Source of the DNA: Azospirillum thiophilum
GTDB lineage: Bacteria; Pseudomonadota; Alphaproteobacteria; Azospirillales; Azospirillaceae
Assembly (NCBI RefSeq): GCF_001305595.1
Contig: NZ_CP012401.1
Location: forward strand, 2,615,001-2,679,000
Direction: 5' to 3'
Length of the DNA: 64,000 nt
Position 1 is the stretch's first letter. Every line of letters begins with the position of its first letter. Below the pieces are notes generated by a model. That model made no database searches. It saw only the letters and a program-made list of their open reading frames with translations, and was not told where the DNA came from. This document shows, piece after piece, positions 25,245 through 36,235 of the stretch. The position numbers were made by a program, and so were the translations under genes.

Positions 25245-26603
25245 CTAATGCGCCGCCGAGGAGGGCGCCGCGGAGTCCGGGGGCGGCTGGAACCGCTTCT
25301 CGAACCGCGCAAGGTCGGCCGGGTCGAGGGAGACGTGCAGATGCGCCCGCTCCTCGTCGTCCCGGCGCTCCAGCACCTCGCCCTTGTCGTAGAGCCAGGC
25401 GAGCGCCGCACCGTCGCCAAGCTCGACCGACAGGTCGACCACCTGCCGGTTGACGTTCATCCGCTGGTCCAGCAGGCGGTCGAGGTCGTCGATCCCCTCG
25501 CCGGACAGGGCGGACACCGCGACCGCACGCGGATTGCGCCCGGTCTGGGCCATCACCGCCGCGCGGCTTTCGCCGTCCAGCGCGTCGATCTTGTTCAGCA
25601 CCTCGATCACCCGGTCGTCGGTTTCCGGGTCGATGCCCATGTCGGACAGCACCTCATGGACGTCGGCCTTCTGGGCCTCGCTGTCGATGTGGGCGATGTC
25701 GCGGACATGCAGGATGATGTCGGCGGCGTCCACCTCCTCCAGCGTGGCGCGGAAGGCGGCTACGAGGCCGTGCGGCAGATCGGAGATGAAGCCGACCGTG
25801 TCCGACAGGATCACCTTGCGCCCAGACGGCAGCGTCACCTGCCGCATGGTGGGGTCGAGCGTGGCGAACAGCAGGTTCTGGGCGAAGACGTCGGCGTTCG
25901 CCAACCGGTTGAACAGCGTCGATTTGCCGGCATTGGTATAGCCGACCAGCGCCACCACCGGGTAAGGCACCTTGGCCCGCGCCTTGCGGTGCAGGCCGCG
26001 GGTGCGCCGCACCTCTTCCAGTTCCTTCTTGATCTTGATGATGCGGTCGCCGATCAGGCGGCGGTCAAGCTCAAGCTGGGATTCGCCGGGGCCGCCGAGG
26101 AAGCCGAAGCCGCCACGCTGGCGTTCAAGGTGGGTCCAGGATCGCACGAGCCGCGATTTCTGGTAAGTCAGCGACGCCAGCTCGACCTGGAGCATGCCTT
26201 CCCGCGTGCGGGCGCGGGCGCCGAAGATCTCCAGGATCAGGCCGGTGCGGTCGATGACCTTCGCCTTCAGCGCCCGTTCCAGGTTGCGCTGCTGCACCGG
26301 CGACAGGGCGTGGTCGAGGACGACCAGCGTCGCCTCGGTCTCCTCCACCACTTGGGCCAGCTGCTCCACCGTGCCGGAACCGAGCAGGGTCGATGGCTGC
26401 GGCCGGTTCACCTTGGCGCATTCGGCATGGACGACGTCCAGCTCGATCGCCTGGGCAAGACCGACCGCTTCCTCGAGCCGGGATTCGGGAGGACGCATGT
26501 CCCCGTCCGCCTCGTTGCGGAGGACGGGGTGGACCACGATGGCCCGCGCGGCGCCTTCCGGGGCCGCGCCGTTGCCATTGGTCAAGGGATCAGACGCTTT
26601 CAC
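25245..26603 (-). CDS. hflX: GTPase HflX
   Basis: This 452-residue protein has the HflX N-terminal domain (residues 20-215; [20 protein letters not shown]). The GTPase domain follows, with G1 GYTNAGKS, G3 DTVGF and G4 NKID. HflX binds the 50S subunit and splits stalled ribosomes under stress. Its GTG start lies inside the end of hfq (14-base overlap), the conserved hfq-hflX arrangement, and SD-like AAGGAAG precedes it. Translation is probably coupled. Confidence 0.95.
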   Translation of the reverse strand: MKASDPLTNGNGAAPEGAARAIVVHPVLRNEADGDMRPPESRLEEAVGLAQAIELDVVHAECAKVNRPQPSTLLGSGTVEQLAQVVEETEATLVVLDHALSPVQQRNLERALKAKVIDRTGLILEIFGARARTREGMLQVELASLTYQKSRLVRSWTHLERQRGGFGFLGGPGESQLELDRRLIGDRIIKIKKELEEVRRTRGLHRKARAKVPYPVVALVGYTNAGKSTLFNRLANADVFAQNLLFATLDPTMRQVTLPSGRKVILSDTVGFISDLPHGLVAAFRATLEEVDAADIILHVRDIAHIDSEAQKADVHEVLSDMGIDPETDDRVIEVLNKIDALDGESRAAVMAQTGRNPRAVAVSALSGEGIDDLDRLLDQRMNVNRQVVDLSVELGDGAALAWLYDKGEVLERRDDEERAHLHVSLDPADLARFEKRFQPPPDSAAPSSAAH

Positions 26604-26838
26604 CTTCCTTGGGCGGCTCGAAAAGTTGAATGGGATGGGCTGGCATGACCGTCGAGATCGCGTGCTTGTAGACGAGCTGGGAATGCGCGTCGCGCCGCAG
26701 AAGTACCGAGAAGTTGTCGAACCAAGTGATGATGCCCTGGAGTTTCACGCCGTTCACGAGAAAGACGGTTACGGGAGTCTTGTTCTTACGGACGTGGTTC
26801 AGAAACACGTCCTGCACATTTTGGCTTTTTTCAGACAT
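26590..26838 (-). CDS. hfq: RNA chaperone Hfq
   Basis: This 82-residue protein has the Sm1 motif ([20 protein letters not shown]) and the Sm2 motif (YKHAIS). Gln8-type and Asp9-type positions are seen in NVQDVFL. The C-terminal tail is short, as in other alphaproteobacteria. It forms a hexamer that pairs small RNAs with mRNAs. It is directly upstream of and overlapping hflX. Confidence 0.97.
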   Translation of the reverse strand: MSEKSQNVQDVFLNHVRKNKTPVTVFLVNGVKLQGIITWFDNFSVLLRRDAHSQLVYKHAISTVMPAHPIQLFEPPKEGESV

Positions 26839-26901
26839 TTTTCATGCCCCCTTCTTCAATGTTCTTGGGACCCCTTGTCTTCAGGCGGTCCGCTCCCCGT
26901 T

Positions 26902-27630
26902 TCACGGTGTAGGTTTGGTGCGCGCAGGTACCGTCTCGACAGCCGTTTGAAGGGATATGGTATCACCATTGCCGTCAACCAAGCCATACAGGACGCCGTG
27001 CAGCGCCGTACAGTCGGTGTGGCGATGGACGGGGGGAAACCGGTCGAAGCCGCTCCCCTCGCCAAGCCCTATTAGCACCGGAACGAGACCGGCGCCATGG
27101 GCGCATTCCATGTCGATGTCGGCGTCGCCGAGAAACCAGACATCCGGCCCGGGTTCGATCCCCCCCGGTGCCAGCGCCATCCGCACCGGGGCCGGGTGCG
27201 GCTTGTCGAACTCGGCGTCCTGCGCGCCGACCAGACGGGAGAAATAGCGGGTCCAGCCCAGCGCCTCGGCCTCGGTCCGCAGGAACTTGCCGTTCTTGTT
27301 GGAGACCACCGCCTGATAGACGCCGCGCTCGTGGAAATGGGCCAGCAGCGCCTCGGCGCCGGGCAGCGGCCGAAGCCCCTCCAGATGGTGTTCGGCGAAA
27401 TAGCCGTAGAAGAGATCACGTGCGTCGGTCCAGCGCTCGCCGAAGATGCGCGGGAAGCTGTCGCGCAACGACTGCTTGATCCGCTCCCTCGCCTCCTCGG
27501 CGGTCCAGGGATCCAGGCCGAACGACACCAGCGCATGGTTCAGCGCCGCGCGCACGGTGTCCCAGTTGCTGACCAGGGTGTTGTCCCAATCATAGAGGAC
27601 GGCGCGCGGCAGGGTGATGGGGACAGACAA
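26902..27630 (-). CDS. HAD-family phosphatase (phosphoglycolate-phosphatase-like)
   Basis: This 242-residue protein has motif I YDWDNTLV with both catalytic aspartates, motif II around VVSNKNGK, the Lys of motif III in DAEFDKPHPAP and the acidic motif IV in FLGDADIDMECA. The alpha-helical cap domain lies between motifs I and II. It most resembles the Gph group, but the substrate is not certain. It starts at TTG with GGAG eight bases upstream. It lies upstream of hfq on the same strand. Confidence 0.87.
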   Translation of the reverse strand: MSVPITLPRAVLYDWDNTLVSNWDTVRAALNHALVSFGLDPWTAEEARERIKQSLRDSFPRIFGERWTDARDLFYGYFAEHHLEGLRPLPGAEALLAHFHERGVYQAVVSNKNGKFLRTEAEALGWTRYFSRLVGAQDAEFDKPHPAPVRMALAPGGIEPGPDVWFLGDADIDMECAHGAGLVPVLIGLGEGSGFDRFPPVHRHTDCTALHGVLYGLVDGNGDTISLQTAVETVPARTKPTP

Positions 27631-27669
27631 GACGATACTCCGGCGATGTCGCGGATTGGAGGATGGGTG

Positions 27670-28077
27670 TCAGCAGGCGACCACCTGAACGGCATCCGTC
27701 GAGGCGGCGAAGTCATGGATCAGCCTGTCCCGGGTCATCAGCGGAATGGCGAGTTCCCGCGCGGTGGCGATCAGCATCCGGTCCGCCGGATCGCCATGCA
27801 GCGGTTCCGGCAAGCTCGATGCACCGAGCGCGGCGGCGACCGACAGCGGCACGCTGCGCAGCCCGGCGCCGGCGAGGAAGCGCTGCATCCAGGCGGACGG
27901 ATCGAGGTCCAGACGGATCCGGCCTTTGCGGACCAGCGTCCCGATCTCCCACGCCGAAATGGTGGAGACCAGAACTCCGCCCGCCATCCTCTCCTCCTCG
28001 ATCCGCTCGCGAGCCGCCGGAATGATCTCGATCCCGGCATCGAGCCAGAGGATTGCATGGGTGTCGAGCAGGATCAT
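27670..28077 (-). CDS. PIN-domain toxin of a type II toxin-antitoxin pair
   Basis: The ATG at 28077 (MILLDTHAILWL) gives 135 residues. The acidic residues expected for a PIN ribonuclease are at LLDTH, STISAWEIG and GDPADRMLIATA. It follows the Phd-like antitoxin by seven bases and is probably co-translated. PIN toxins of this group (VapC-like) cleave RNA; the target is unknown. Confidence 0.9.
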   Translation of the reverse strand: MILLDTHAILWLDAGIEIIPAARERIEEERMAGGVLVSTISAWEIGTLVRKGRIRLDLDPSAWMQRFLAGAGLRSVPLSVAAALGASSLPEPLHGDPADRMLIATARELAIPLMTRDRLIHDFAASTDAVQVVAC

Positions 28078-28084
28078 GTTGCGG

Positions 28085-28354
28085 TCACCGATGCAGGATC
28101 CCGCCTTCGGCATCGAAGATCTCGTCTTCGGATGTGGGGCGCGTCAGATCGTAATCTCCCACCACCGCGGCGGACCCCGGATGGGCACCGAACAGCGGCG
28201 GCAATGTCCGGTCGGGGGGATTCAATTCCGCAACCGGCCGCCCATGGCGGGTCACCACGATCTTGCCGACGCGGCGATCCTCAAGATCGTCGAACAGCGA
28301 CAGGCATTTCGCCTTGAACTCGGTCACGCTGACCGTAACCACGGGCAAGCTCAT
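28085..28354 (-). CDS. Phd/YefM-family antitoxin
   Basis: The ATG at 28354 (MSLPVVTVSVTEFKAKCLSL) gives 89 residues. The N-terminal half matches the Phd/YefM DNA-binding fold (VTEFKAKCLSLFDDLEDRRV, then IVVTRHGRPVAELNP). The C-terminal half is probably the toxin-binding tail. Two further in-frame ATGs (28387 and 28381) lie inside the upstream palindrome. Starting at 28354 keeps the palindrome as an untranslated operator. Confidence 0.88.
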   Translation of the reverse strand: MSLPVVTVSVTEFKAKCLSLFDDLEDRRVGKIVVTRHGRPVAELNPPDRTLPPLFGAHPGSAAVVGDYDLTRPTSEDEIFDAEGGILHR

Positions 28355-28361
28355 CCCAAGC

Positions 28362-28407
28362 CCCTCCGCAAAACTGGTCATTCTCATATGACCAGTTTTG
28401 CGGAGGG
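28362..28407. promoter_or_regulatory. perfect 20-bp-arm palindrome, candidate autoregulatory operator of the toxin-antitoxin pair
   Basis: CCCTCCGCAAAACTGGTCAT (28362-28381) and its exact reverse complement (28388-28407) flank the six bases TCTCAT. The site ends seven bases before the antitoxin ATG and starts the interval after ntrX. There is no T-tract on either side, and Phd-type antitoxins repress their own operons through palindromes. An operator is therefore the best reading. A hairpin ending the ntrX transcript is a possible second role. Confidence 0.7.
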
Positions 28408-28420
28408 ATTCAAGCCGTAC

Positions 28421-29821
28421 TCACTCGATGAACATCTTCCCCTTCTCGCTGCCATGCACGCCGAGCGACTTCAGCTTGCGGTGCAGGGCGGAGCGCTCCA
28501 TCCCGACGAAGGACGCGGTGCGCGAGATGTTGCCGCCGAAGCGGGTGACCTGGGCCAGCAGATATTCGCGCTCGAACACCTCGCGCGCCTCGCGCAGCGG
28601 CAGGCCCATGATCTCGCCGCCCTTGTCCCATTTCAGCACGGTCGGGGTGATGGCGCCGATTTCGGGCGGCAGGGTGTCGGCGCGGATCGGCTCCTTGGGG
28701 TCGCCATGGGCCATGATCAGCAGCCAGTCGACCACGTTGCGCAGCTGGCGCACATTGCCCGGCCAGTCATAGGCCTGGAGCGCCGCCATCGCATCCTCGC
28801 CGAACTCGCGGACCGGCAGGCCCGACGCCTCGGCGGACCGCTGCATGAAATGGCGGGCCAGGACGGGAATGTCCTCGCGCCGTTCGGCCAGCGACGGCAC
28901 GCGGATCGGCACCACCGACAGGCGGTAGAACAGATCCTGGCGGAAGCGTCCCTGCTCGATCTCGGCCTGGAGGTCGCGGTTGGAGGTCGCGATCACCCGG
29001 ACGTCGACCTCGACCCGCTGGCCGCCGCCGACCCGCTCGAACACCTGCTCCTGCAGGGCGCGCACGATCTTGCCCTGGGTTTCCAGCGGCATGTCGGCGA
29101 CCTCGTCCAGCAGCAACGTGCCGCCATGGGCCTGCTCGAAGGTGCCGATCTTGCGGCCGGGACCGTCGACACCGGCCTCGGTGCCGAACAGCTCCATCTC
29201 CAGCCGCTCCGGCCGCATGGTGGCGCAGTTCAGCCCGACGAAGGGACCGCCGGCCCGGCGCGAGCGGGCATGGATCAGGCGGGCGACCACCTCCTTGCCG
29301 GCGCCGGGAGGGCCGGAGATCAGCACCCGGCTGCCGGTGGGCGCCACCTTGTCGATCGACTGCTTGACCTGATTGACCGCCGAGGACCGGCCGATCAGTT
29401 CGGCGTCGCCACCGGCGCGCAGCTTCAGCTCCTGGTTCTCGCGCTTCAGCCGGGCCGACTCGATGGCGCGGTCGACCATCAGCAGCAGCCGGTCGGCCTT
29501 GAACGGCTTCTCGATGAAGTCGTAGGCGCCGACCTTGATCGCCTGGACCGCGGTCTCGATGTTGCCATGGCCCGAGATCATGATGACCGGCAGGTTGCCA
29601 TGGTCCCGCATCAGCTGTTCCAGGATCTGCAGGCCGTCCAGCCGGCTGCCCTGCAACCAGATGTCGAGCACGACGAGGCTCGGCCGGCGAGCCGCCACTT
29701 GGGCGAAGGCCTGATCGGCGTCGGCGGCCTCGCGGGTCTTGATGCCTTCGTCGTTCAGGATGCCGGCGATCAGCATCCGGATATCAGCTTCGTCGTCGAC
29801 GATCAGAATGTCATGCGCCAT
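28421..29821 (-). CDS. ntrX: nitrogen-regulation response regulator NtrX
   Basis: This 466-residue protein has a receiver domain (residues 1-120; acidic VDDEA, phosphoacceptor in VVLDIWLQ, Lys in IEKPF). A long linker is followed by an AAA+ domain (Walker A GPPGAGKE, Walker [11 protein letters not shown]) and a Fis-type helix-turn-helix ([20 protein letters not shown]). The GAFTGA loop that contacts sigma-54 is replaced by a [11 protein letters not shown] sequence, as is usual in alphaproteobacterial NtrX. Classic sigma-54 activation is therefore unlikely. The start overlaps the ntrY end by 11 bases. Confidence 0.96.
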   Translation of the reverse strand: MAHDILIVDDEADIRMLIAGILNDEGIKTREAADADQAFAQVAARRPSLVVLDIWLQGSRLDGLQILEQLMRDHGNLPVIMISGHGNIETAVQAIKVGAYDFIEKPFKADRLLLMVDRAIESARLKRENQELKLRAGGDAELIGRSSAVNQVKQSIDKVAPTGSRVLISGPPGAGKEVVARLIHARSRRAGGPFVGLNCATMRPERLEMELFGTEAGVDGPGRKIGTFEQAHGGTLLLDEVADMPLETQGKIVRALQEQVFERVGGGQRVEVDVRVIATSNRDLQAEIEQGRFRQDLFYRLSVVPIRVPSLAERREDIPVLARHFMQRSAEASGLPVREFGEDAMAALQAYDWPGNVRQLRNVVDWLLIMAHGDPKEPIRADTLPPEIGAITPTVLKWDKGGEIMGLPLREAREVFEREYLLAQVTRFGGNISRTASFVGMERSALHRKLKSLGVHGSEKGKMFIE

Positions 29822-32141
29822 GGGCTTCGTGCCTCATCTCTCCGCCGGTCTCCGCCGGCCTGTCATCGCGTCCGCCCGCGTCCGCCTTCACGTCCGCCAC
29901 GGCCGCAACCGGGTGTGGAACGACCAGCGTCACCCGCGCCCCGGTCCCGCCTTCGCGGTCCTCCAGGGTCAGCATGCCGCCATGGTCCTCCATGATCTTC
30001 TTGACGATGGCGAGCCCCAGGCCGGTGCCCTTGGCCCGCGTCGTCACATAGGGTTCGGTCAGCCGGTCGCGCTGCTCGCCGCCGGGCAGCCCCCTGCCAT
30101 TGTCCTCGACGGTGACGACGACCCTCTCGCCGTCATCCTCCACCGCGATCGACACCTCGCCGGGCGGCAGCTCGCCGCCCTCGGCGGGAGGCGTCCGGCC
30201 CTCGATGGCATCGGCGGCGTTCTGCAGCAGATTGGTCAGCGCCTGCGAGATCTGGCGGCTGTCGCAGGCCACCGTCAGCGGCCCCTGCGGCAATCGCGTC
30301 TCGAAGCGGATCTTCCCGCTGTGCGCGCTCGATTGCAGGAACACTGCCTGGCGGACCAGATCGTTGATGTTGACCGGCTTCATCACCGGTTGCGGCATCC
30401 GCGCGAAGGCGGAGAACTCGTCCACCATGCGGCGGATATCGTCGACCTGCCGCACGATGGTGTCGGTGCACATGGTGAAGACCTCCGTGTCGCTGGAGAT
30501 CTCCTTCAGGTACTTGCGGCGCAGCCGTTCGGCCGAGAGCTGGATCGGCGTCAGCGGATTCTTGATCTCGTGCGCGATGCGGCGGGCCACGTCGGCCCAG
30601 GCCGCCTTACGCTGCGCCGAGACCAGCTCGGTGATGTCGTCGAAGGTGACGACATAGCCGCGGACGTCGCCGCCGCGCACCTCCGCCGCGATGCGGACCA
30701 GCAGGGTCAGCGTCGGCTTGCCCGGCCGGCGGATCTGGATCTGGTCCTGCACGACCCGGCCCGGCCTCTTCGGCGCGTTCTCCAGCAGGTCGCCCATGTC
30801 GGGCAGCAGCTCGACCAGCGGCATCCCGACCATCCGGTCGGGATCCTCCTCGTCCAGCAGGCGGGCGGCGGACAGGTTGGGCAGGTTGATGACCCCGTCG
30901 GCGTCCAACCCGAGCACGCCGGCCGATACGCCGGACAGCACCGTCTCGGTGAAGCGGCGCCGCTCGTCGAGCAGACGGTTGGTCGACAGCAGCTCCCGGC
31001 GCTGGCCCTCGATCTCGGTGGTCATGCGGTTGAAGGCGCGCGACAGCAGGACGAACTCGTCCTCGCCCGGCGGCTCGGAGACACGGACGGTCAGGTCGCC
31101 GGCCCGCACCCGCTCCGCCGCGCCGATCAGCGCGCTGATCGGACGGACCAGCCGGGTGGCGAAGTTCAGTCCGGCCCACACCGCCGCCAGCAGCAGCAGC
31201 ATCGCCACCACCAGGAAGATCAGGGTGAAGGTGACCTGGAGGCTGCCGCGCTGGTTCTCCAGCGCCGTGTATTCCTTGACCGCCCCTTCCGCCGAGGCCA
31301 TGTGCTGCAGCACCCGCGGCTCGACCATGCGGCCGACATAGAGGAAGGTGTCGGAGACCCGGTCCAGGCTGACCAGCGCGCGGACACGGTCGTCGGTCTC
31401 CTTGACGATCAGCGCGACCTCGCCGTTGCGGGCCTGCTGGACCTTCTCCTCCGGGATCGGCTCGAACTCCAGGGTGAAGGTATAGCCGGCGCGGGCGACG
31501 ATTGCACCGGTGGTGCCGTTGAAGACGATGGCTTCCGACAGGGTGCGCAGCATCGCCTGGGTGGCGACGACCTGCTCGAACCGCTCGGGATCGCTGGAGA
31601 AACGCGCCTCCTGCGACAGGTCGTTGGCCATCGCCAGCGCGTCGGCCCGGATGTTCTGCTGATGCTCGTGCAGATAGGCGCTGGCGACCACCAGGGATTC
31701 GTTCACCGCGGTGCGCACGCGTTCGCTGAACCAGCTCTGCACGCCGACATAGAAGAACAGGGTGGAGAAGACCGTCATGATGATTGCCGGCGCCACCGCC
31801 AGCAGGCTGAACACCAGCACCAGCCGGGTGTGCAGCCGCGACCCCGCCAGCCCGCGGCGCCGCCCGATCAGGATCGCCACGATGCGCCGGGCGATCAGCA
31901 CGCCCAGCGTCAGCAGGATGGCGAGGTCGAGCGTCAGCAGCAGCGTGACGGTGCGCGGGTTTGCCTGTCCGAAGGGCGCGCTTTCGGTCATCGCCGCATA
32001 GGTGGCGAAGCCCGCGGCCAGTGCGGCCAGCGACAGGGCAAAGGCGAGCCGCTTGCCCAGGCCGACCCGCCGGGACCATAGGAAAATCTTCTGCCAAACC
32101 GGCACGAGGCCGGGCGGTGCGTTGTCGGAAATCGAGGGCAT
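29811..32141 (-). CDS. ntrY: nitrogen-regulation sensor histidine kinase NtrY
   Basis: The ATG at 32141 gives 776 residues. N-terminal transmembrane helices lie at about residues 28-50, 62-85 and 105-130, with another near 290-310 after a periplasmic sensor region. HAMP and PAS domains follow. The HisKA box is [17 protein letters not shown] with the phosphoaccepting His, and the ATPase part has N-box [19 protein letters not shown] and [12 protein letters not shown]. NtrY phosphorylates NtrX and in some species cross-talks with NtrC. It overlaps ntrX, and upstream is ntrC. Confidence 0.95.
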   Translation of the reverse strand: MPSISDNAPPGLVPVWQKIFLWSRRVGLGKRLAFALSLAALAAGFATYAAMTESAPFGQANPRTVTLLLTLDLAILLTLGVLIARRIVAILIGRRRGLAGSRLHTRLVLVFSLLAVAPAIIMTVFSTLFFYVGVQSWFSERVRTAVNESLVVASAYLHEHQQNIRADALAMANDLSQEARFSSDPERFEQVVATQAMLRTLSEAIVFNGTTGAIVARAGYTFTLEFEPIPEEKVQQARNGEVALIVKETDDRVRALVSLDRVSDTFLYVGRMVEPRVLQHMASAEGAVKEYTALENQRGSLQVTFTLIFLVVAMLLLLAAVWAGLNFATRLVRPISALIGAAERVRAGDLTVRVSEPPGEDEFVLLSRAFNRMTTEIEGQRRELLSTNRLLDERRRFTETVLSGVSAGVLGLDADGVINLPNLSAARLLDEEDPDRMVGMPLVELLPDMGDLLENAPKRPGRVVQDQIQIRRPGKPTLTLLVRIAAEVRGGDVRGYVVTFDDITELVSAQRKAAWADVARRIAHEIKNPLTPIQLSAERLRRKYLKEISSDTEVFTMCTDTIVRQVDDIRRMVDEFSAFARMPQPVMKPVNINDLVRQAVFLQSSAHSGKIRFETRLPQGPLTVACDSRQISQALTNLLQNAADAIEGRTPPAEGGELPPGEVSIAVEDDGERVVVTVEDNGRGLPGGEQRDRLTEPYVTTRAKGTGLGLAIVKKIMEDHGGMLTLEDREGGTGARVTLVVPHPVAAVADVKADAGGRDDRPAETGGEMRHEAHGA

Positions 32142-32346
32142 GGTCCGGCGCTGATCTGTTGCCGGAAAGATACACCTCTGTTGCGGCTCTGCCAAGCCGC
32201 AATGGCTCTGCCTTTCGGACAGGGACCGCTATGCCGGCCGTTGGACGCCGTGCACGCCGCCGCCCGCCCCGTCCGCGCCAGGGCTGTGTCACAATTTTGG
32301 CACGGACGGGTTGCAGCAGAACAGGCGGACGGGCGCGATGCCGCCG

Positions 32347-33792
32347 CTATTTGATCCCGCGCATCACCTGGATGTCGAGATCGCGGATCTTCTTGCGCAG
32401 GGTGTTGCGGTTCAGACCCAGCAGTTGCGCCGCCTTGATCTGGTTGCCGCGGGTCGCCGACAGGCTGAGCGAGATCAGCGGCCGCTCGATCTCGCGCAAC
32501 ACCCGGTCATAGAGGCCGTTGGACGGCATGCCGTCCTTGTGCGCGGCGAAATAGTCGCGCAGGTGCCGCTCGACGGCCGAGGACAGCCCCTCGCTCTGCG
32601 GTTCCTCCACCGGTTGGGCAGCGGGGGCGGCGTCGGCCAGCTCGGCCTCGATCACGTCCAGCCCGATGACCTCCTGCGAATAGAGCGCAGCCAGCCGGCG
32701 GACGAGGTTTTCCAGCTCGCGGACATTGCCTGGCCAGCGATAGCGCTTCAGCCGGTCCATCGCCGCCTGGTCGATGCTCTTGGCCGGAAGCCCCTGGTTG
32801 ATGCCGATGTTGAGGAAATGGCGGACCAGCAGCGGGATGTCCTCCGTCCGCTCGCGCAGCGGCGGCAGGCGGATCGGCACCACGCACAGCCGGTAGAACA
32901 GATCCTCGCGGAAAAGGCCCTGGCGGATCAGGGTGCGCAGGTCGCGGTGGGTGGCGGCGATGATGCGCACGTCGGTTTTGATCGCGGTGCGGCCGCCGAC
33001 CGTGGTGTATTCGCCCTCCTGCAGCACGCGCAACAGCCGGGTCTGGGCATCCAGCGGCATGTCGCCGATCTCGTCCAGGAACAGGGTGCCGCCCTGCGCC
33101 TGCTCGAACCGGCCGGTCGACCGGTTGGTGGCGCCGGTGAAGGCGCCCTTCTCATGGCCGAACAGTTCGGATTCGATCAGTTCGCGCGGGATGGCCGCCA
33201 TGTTGATGGCGACGAAGGCGCCGTTCCGCCGCTTGCCGTAATCGTGCAGCGCACGCGCCACCAGTTCCTTGCCGGTGCCGGACTCGCCGGTGATCATCAC
33301 CGTCAGGTCTGTCCCCATCAGGCGGGCGAGAACGCGGTAGATTTCCTGCATCGCCGGCGACCGGCCGATCAGGGGAAGCTGTTCCTCGCTCTCCTGATCG
33401 CCTCCGGGCATCGCCGCCGGCGGATTGTTGGCGTTCAGCGCCCGTTCGACGACCGACACCAGTTCCTTCAGGTCGAAGGGCTTGGGCAGGTACTCGAAGG
33501 CCCCGCGTTCCGCCGCCTTGACCGCGGTGATCAGCGTGTTCTGCGCGCTCATCACGATGACGCGCAGTTCGGGCCGCAGCTTCTTGATGCGCGGGATCAG
33601 GTCCAGGCCGTTTTCGTCGGGCATCACCACGTCGGTGATGACCAGATCCCCCTGCCCGTCGGCCACCCAGCGCCACAGGGTCGAGGCGTTGCCGGTGGTG
33701 CGCACCTCGTGTCCGAGGCGGGCCAGCGCTTGCGTCAGGACGGTGCGGATGGCGCGATCGTCATCCGCGATGAGAATGGTCGCCGCGCTCAT
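32347..33792 (-). CDS. ntrC: nitrogen-regulation response regulator NtrC
   Basis: The ATG at 33792 overlaps the ntrB stop by one base (TGATG) and gives 481 residues. The phosphoacceptor is Asp54 ([10 protein letters not shown]). The AAA+ domain has Walker A GESGTGKE, the sigma-54-contact loop GAFTGA and Walker [11 protein letters not shown]. The C-terminal Fis helix-turn-helix is [20 protein letters not shown]. It activates sigma-54 genes for nitrogen assimilation, such as glnA, nifA and amtB, when phosphorylated by NtrB. Confidence 0.97.
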   Translation of the reverse strand: MSAATILIADDDRAIRTVLTQALARLGHEVRTTGNASTLWRWVADGQGDLVITDVVMPDENGLDLIPRIKKLRPELRVIVMSAQNTLITAVKAAERGAFEYLPKPFDLKELVSVVERALNANNPPAAMPGGDQESEEQLPLIGRSPAMQEIYRVLARLMGTDLTVMITGESGTGKELVARALHDYGKRRNGAFVAINMAAIPRELIESELFGHEKGAFTGATNRSTGRFEQAQGGTLFLDEIGDMPLDAQTRLLRVLQEGEYTTVGGRTAIKTDVRIIAATHRDLRTLIRQGLFREDLFYRLCVVPIRLPPLRERTEDIPLLVRHFLNIGINQGLPAKSIDQAAMDRLKRYRWPGNVRELENLVRRLAALYSQEVIGLDVIEAELADAAPAAQPVEEPQSEGLSSAVERHLRDYFAAHKDGMPSNGLYDRVLREIERPLISLSLSATRGNQIKAAQLLGLNRNTLRKKIRDLDIQVMRGIK

Positions 33793-35024
33793 CAACGATT
33801 CCCCCGGCCGCCTCTGGTCTGCGGGCCAGCGTCGAAGATCGCCCGGTCCTCGGAGATCGTAGCGTCCTCGGAAATCTTCGGGTCGTCGAACTTGGAATCA
33901 TCATACATCGGCAGCGACACCTTGAAGACAGTCCGGCGAGGCTGGCTGTCGAACTCTATGGTTCCGCCATGGTCGCCTATGAGTTTCGCCACCAATGCAA
34001 GACCAAGGCCAGTCCCGTTCACCTTGCTGGTCACGAAGGGATCGAACAGGTTCGACTGCAGGTCTTCCGGAATCCCGTCGCCATTATCCTGCACCGTCAC
34101 CAGCAGCGGCAGGTGCCGGCGCACGTCGCCGCCCGGCAGCGCCATCCGCACCCCATGCTGATAGGAGGTGGTCAGCGTGATCTCGCCGCCCGATTCCGGT
34201 GCAGCCTCTGCCGCATTTTTAACCAGATTCAGGAAAACCTGCACAAGTTGGTCGCGATTGCCGTAAACAGGAGGCAACGACGGGTCGTAGCGCTCAACAA
34301 AGCGTATTTTTCGGGCAAAGCCGCTCTGGGCGACCTTGCGGACATGCTCGAGCACGGTGTGGATGTTCACCGCGGCGCGCTCCAGCGGCCGTTCGTCGGA
34401 GAACACCTCCATCCGGTTGACCAGCGCCACGATGCGGTCGGCCTCGTCGCAGATCAGGCGGGTCAGCATGCGGTCCTGGTCGCTGGCATTCTCCTCCAGC
34501 AACTGGGCAGCGCCGCGGATGCCCGACAGCGGGTTCTTCACCTCGTGCGCCAGCATCGCCGCCATGGCGGTGACCGAGCGCGCGGCGTGCCGGTGAGTCA
34601 GCGAATGGTCGATCTTGCGGGCCAGCGACCGCTCATGGATGGTCAGCACCACATGGTCGGCCGGGTCGCCCATGGTCGCCACCTGGACCGTCACATGGTG
34701 CGGGCCGATGCGCGGCGTGTCGATGATGACGGCGTCCTGCGACACGCGCCGGCTGCCGCGGCGCACCTGCTCGATCAGGCCCATCACCGGGCTGTCGGGC
34801 GGCAGCAGGTCGGGCAGCGGCATGCCCTCCATGGCGTTGGCGGACAGGTCGAAGAACTCCTGGCCCTCCAGGTTGACGAAACGGATTTCGCCGTTTCCAT
34901 CGACCACGAGAACCGGATCAGGCAGGCTGTTCAGCACCACCAGGGACTCCAGCCGGGGCGACCGCGCAGCGGCTGACCGGGTCCGGCCGCGCTGGGTCCG
35001 GGCGGTCATGGGAACTGGTTCCAT
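33792..35024 (-). CDS. ntrB: nitrogen-regulation sensor kinase/phosphatase NtrB
   Basis: The start ATG at 35024 overlaps the dusB stop by one base (TGATG) and gives 410 residues. A longer open frame running back over dusB is out of its reading frame and rejected. A PAS domain (residues 25-120), HisKA box [20 protein letters not shown] with the phosphoaccepting His, N-box [10 protein letters not shown] and G-box [12 protein letters not shown] are visible. There is no membrane segment, as expected for cytoplasmic NtrB. The C-terminus has an unusual 45-residue acidic/charged tail ([20 protein letters not shown]). PII proteins would regulate it. Confidence 0.96.
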   Translation of the reverse strand: MEPVPMTARTQRGRTRSAAARSPRLESLVVLNSLPDPVLVVDGNGEIRFVNLEGQEFFDLSANAMEGMPLPDLLPPDSPVMGLIEQVRRGSRRVSQDAVIIDTPRIGPHHVTVQVATMGDPADHVVLTIHERSLARKIDHSLTHRHAARSVTAMAAMLAHEVKNPLSGIRGAAQLLEENASDQDRMLTRLICDEADRIVALVNRMEVFSDERPLERAAVNIHTVLEHVRKVAQSGFARKIRFVERYDPSLPPVYGNRDQLVQVFLNLVKNAAEAAPESGGEITLTTSYQHGVRMALPGGDVRRHLPLLVTVQDNGDGIPEDLQSNLFDPFVTSKVNGTGLGLALVAKLIGDHGGTIEFDSQPRRTVFKVSLPMYDDSKFDDPKISEDATISEDRAIFDAGPQTRGGRGNR

Positions 35025-36010
35025 CAGGCGGCCATCCTTTCGATTGCCGGTTCGTAGAAGGCACGGATGCACGCGCGCACCGCGTCGGGATCGCCCAGCC
35101 GGTTGACCTCCTGCCGGAACTCGTTGGAGCCGCGGAGGCCGGTCGAATACCAGGAGACATGCTTGCGGGCGACCTTGATGCCGCCGTCGCTGCCGTAATG
35201 GCTCAGCATGCCGTCGAAATGCTCCAGCAGGATGTCCATCCGCTCGTGCAGCGGCGGGTCGGGCAGCCTCTCCCCGGTGCGCAGGTAATGCATGACCTGC
35301 GACGGGAACCAGGGCCGGCCATAGCTGCCGCGGCCGATCATCACGCCGTCGGCGCCGGATTCGATGCGCGCGCGGTCCACCGCCTCGAAGCTGTCGATGT
35401 CGCCGTTCACCACCACGGGGATCGACACCGCCTCCTTCACAGGACGGACGGCGGTCCAGTCGGCGGTGCCGGTGTAGAACTGCATGCGGGTGCGGCCATG
35501 GACCGTCACCATCCTGATGCCGGCCTCCTCGGCGATCCGGGCGAGCCGCGGGGCGTTGAGGTTGGTCTCGTCCCAACCCAGGCGCATCTTCAGCGTCACC
35601 GGAATGCTGACGGCCTTCACCACCGCCTCCAGGATGCGGCCGGCCAGCGCCTCGTCCCGCATCAGCGACGAGCCGGCATGGCCGTTGACCACCTTCTTGA
35701 CCGGGCAGCCGAAATTGATGTCGACGATTGCGGCGCCGCGGTCCTCGTTCAGCTTCGCCGCCTCGGCCATCACCTCGGGCTCGCAGCCGGCGAGCTGGAC
35801 GGCCATCGGGAATTCTTCCGGTTCGGTCTCCACCATGCGCAGGGTCTGGCGGTTCTCGCGGATCATCGCCTGGCTGGCGATCATCTCCGACACCACGAGG
35901 CCGCAGCCGGCGCGCTTCACCAGACGGCGGAACGGCAGGTCGGACACGCCCGACATGGGCGCCAGGATCACCGGTCCGGCGAGCGTGATTGGGCCGATTT
36001 GTATGGTCAT
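35024..36010 (-). CDS. dusB: tRNA-dihydrouridine synthase DusB (NifR3)
   Basis: The ATG at 36010 ([20 protein letters not shown]) gives 328 residues. It is an FMN TIM barrel with the family block [19 protein letters not shown], where Cys is the catalytic acid, and [10 protein letters not shown] near the phosphate site. It reduces uridines in tRNA. As nifR3 it heads the ntrBC operon in many alphaproteobacteria; the one-base overlap with ntrB supports a single transcript here. Confidence 0.96.
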   Translation of the reverse strand: MTIQIGPITLAGPVILAPMSGVSDLPFRRLVKRAGCGLVVSEMIASQAMIRENRQTLRMVETEPEEFPMAVQLAGCEPEVMAEAAKLNEDRGAAIVDINFGCPVKKVVNGHAGSSLMRDEALAGRILEAVVKAVSIPVTLKMRLGWDETNLNAPRLARIAEEAGIRMVTVHGRTRMQFYTGTADWTAVRPVKEAVSIPVVVNGDIDSFEAVDRARIESGADGVMIGRGSYGRPWFPSQVMHYLRTGERLPDPPLHERMDILLEHFDGMLSHYGSDGGIKVARKHVSWYSTGLRGSNEFRQEVNRLGDPDAVRACIRAFYEPAIERMAA

Positions 36011-36235
36011 TCTCACCTGCCCGATTGATGGGCAAAACAACAAAGTGCCAACATTTTAAGCAAGTTATCACGCTGATGTGGCGGTGTGCAAGCGCGAAGC
36101 CCGGCGCGAGGCGCGCGGAAAGGCCAAATCCGGCGAAACCCCGATCCTCGCCGCCAATTCAAGCCGCAGCATGACCAATTCTTCGTCAACCGCGCCTTCG
36201 GTCCGTCCCAGTCCTCTTGCGCCTCCCCTCCCCTG

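Noticed and set aside
29739-32081. 780-codon plus-strand frame opposite ntrY
   Set aside because: It is a shadow of ntrY, rich in His, Gln, Arg and Asp as such frames are, with no recognisable domain.
36011-36060. TGGCAC and TTGC elements upstream of dusB read as a sigma-54 promoter
   Set aside because: The GG and GC are 14 bases apart, not the required 10, so the match fails.
33792-36071. 759-codon minus-strand frame suggesting a DusB-NtrB fusion
   Set aside because: The upstream half is in a different frame from dusB and only its ntrB part is meaningful. dusB and ntrB are separate genes overlapping by one base.
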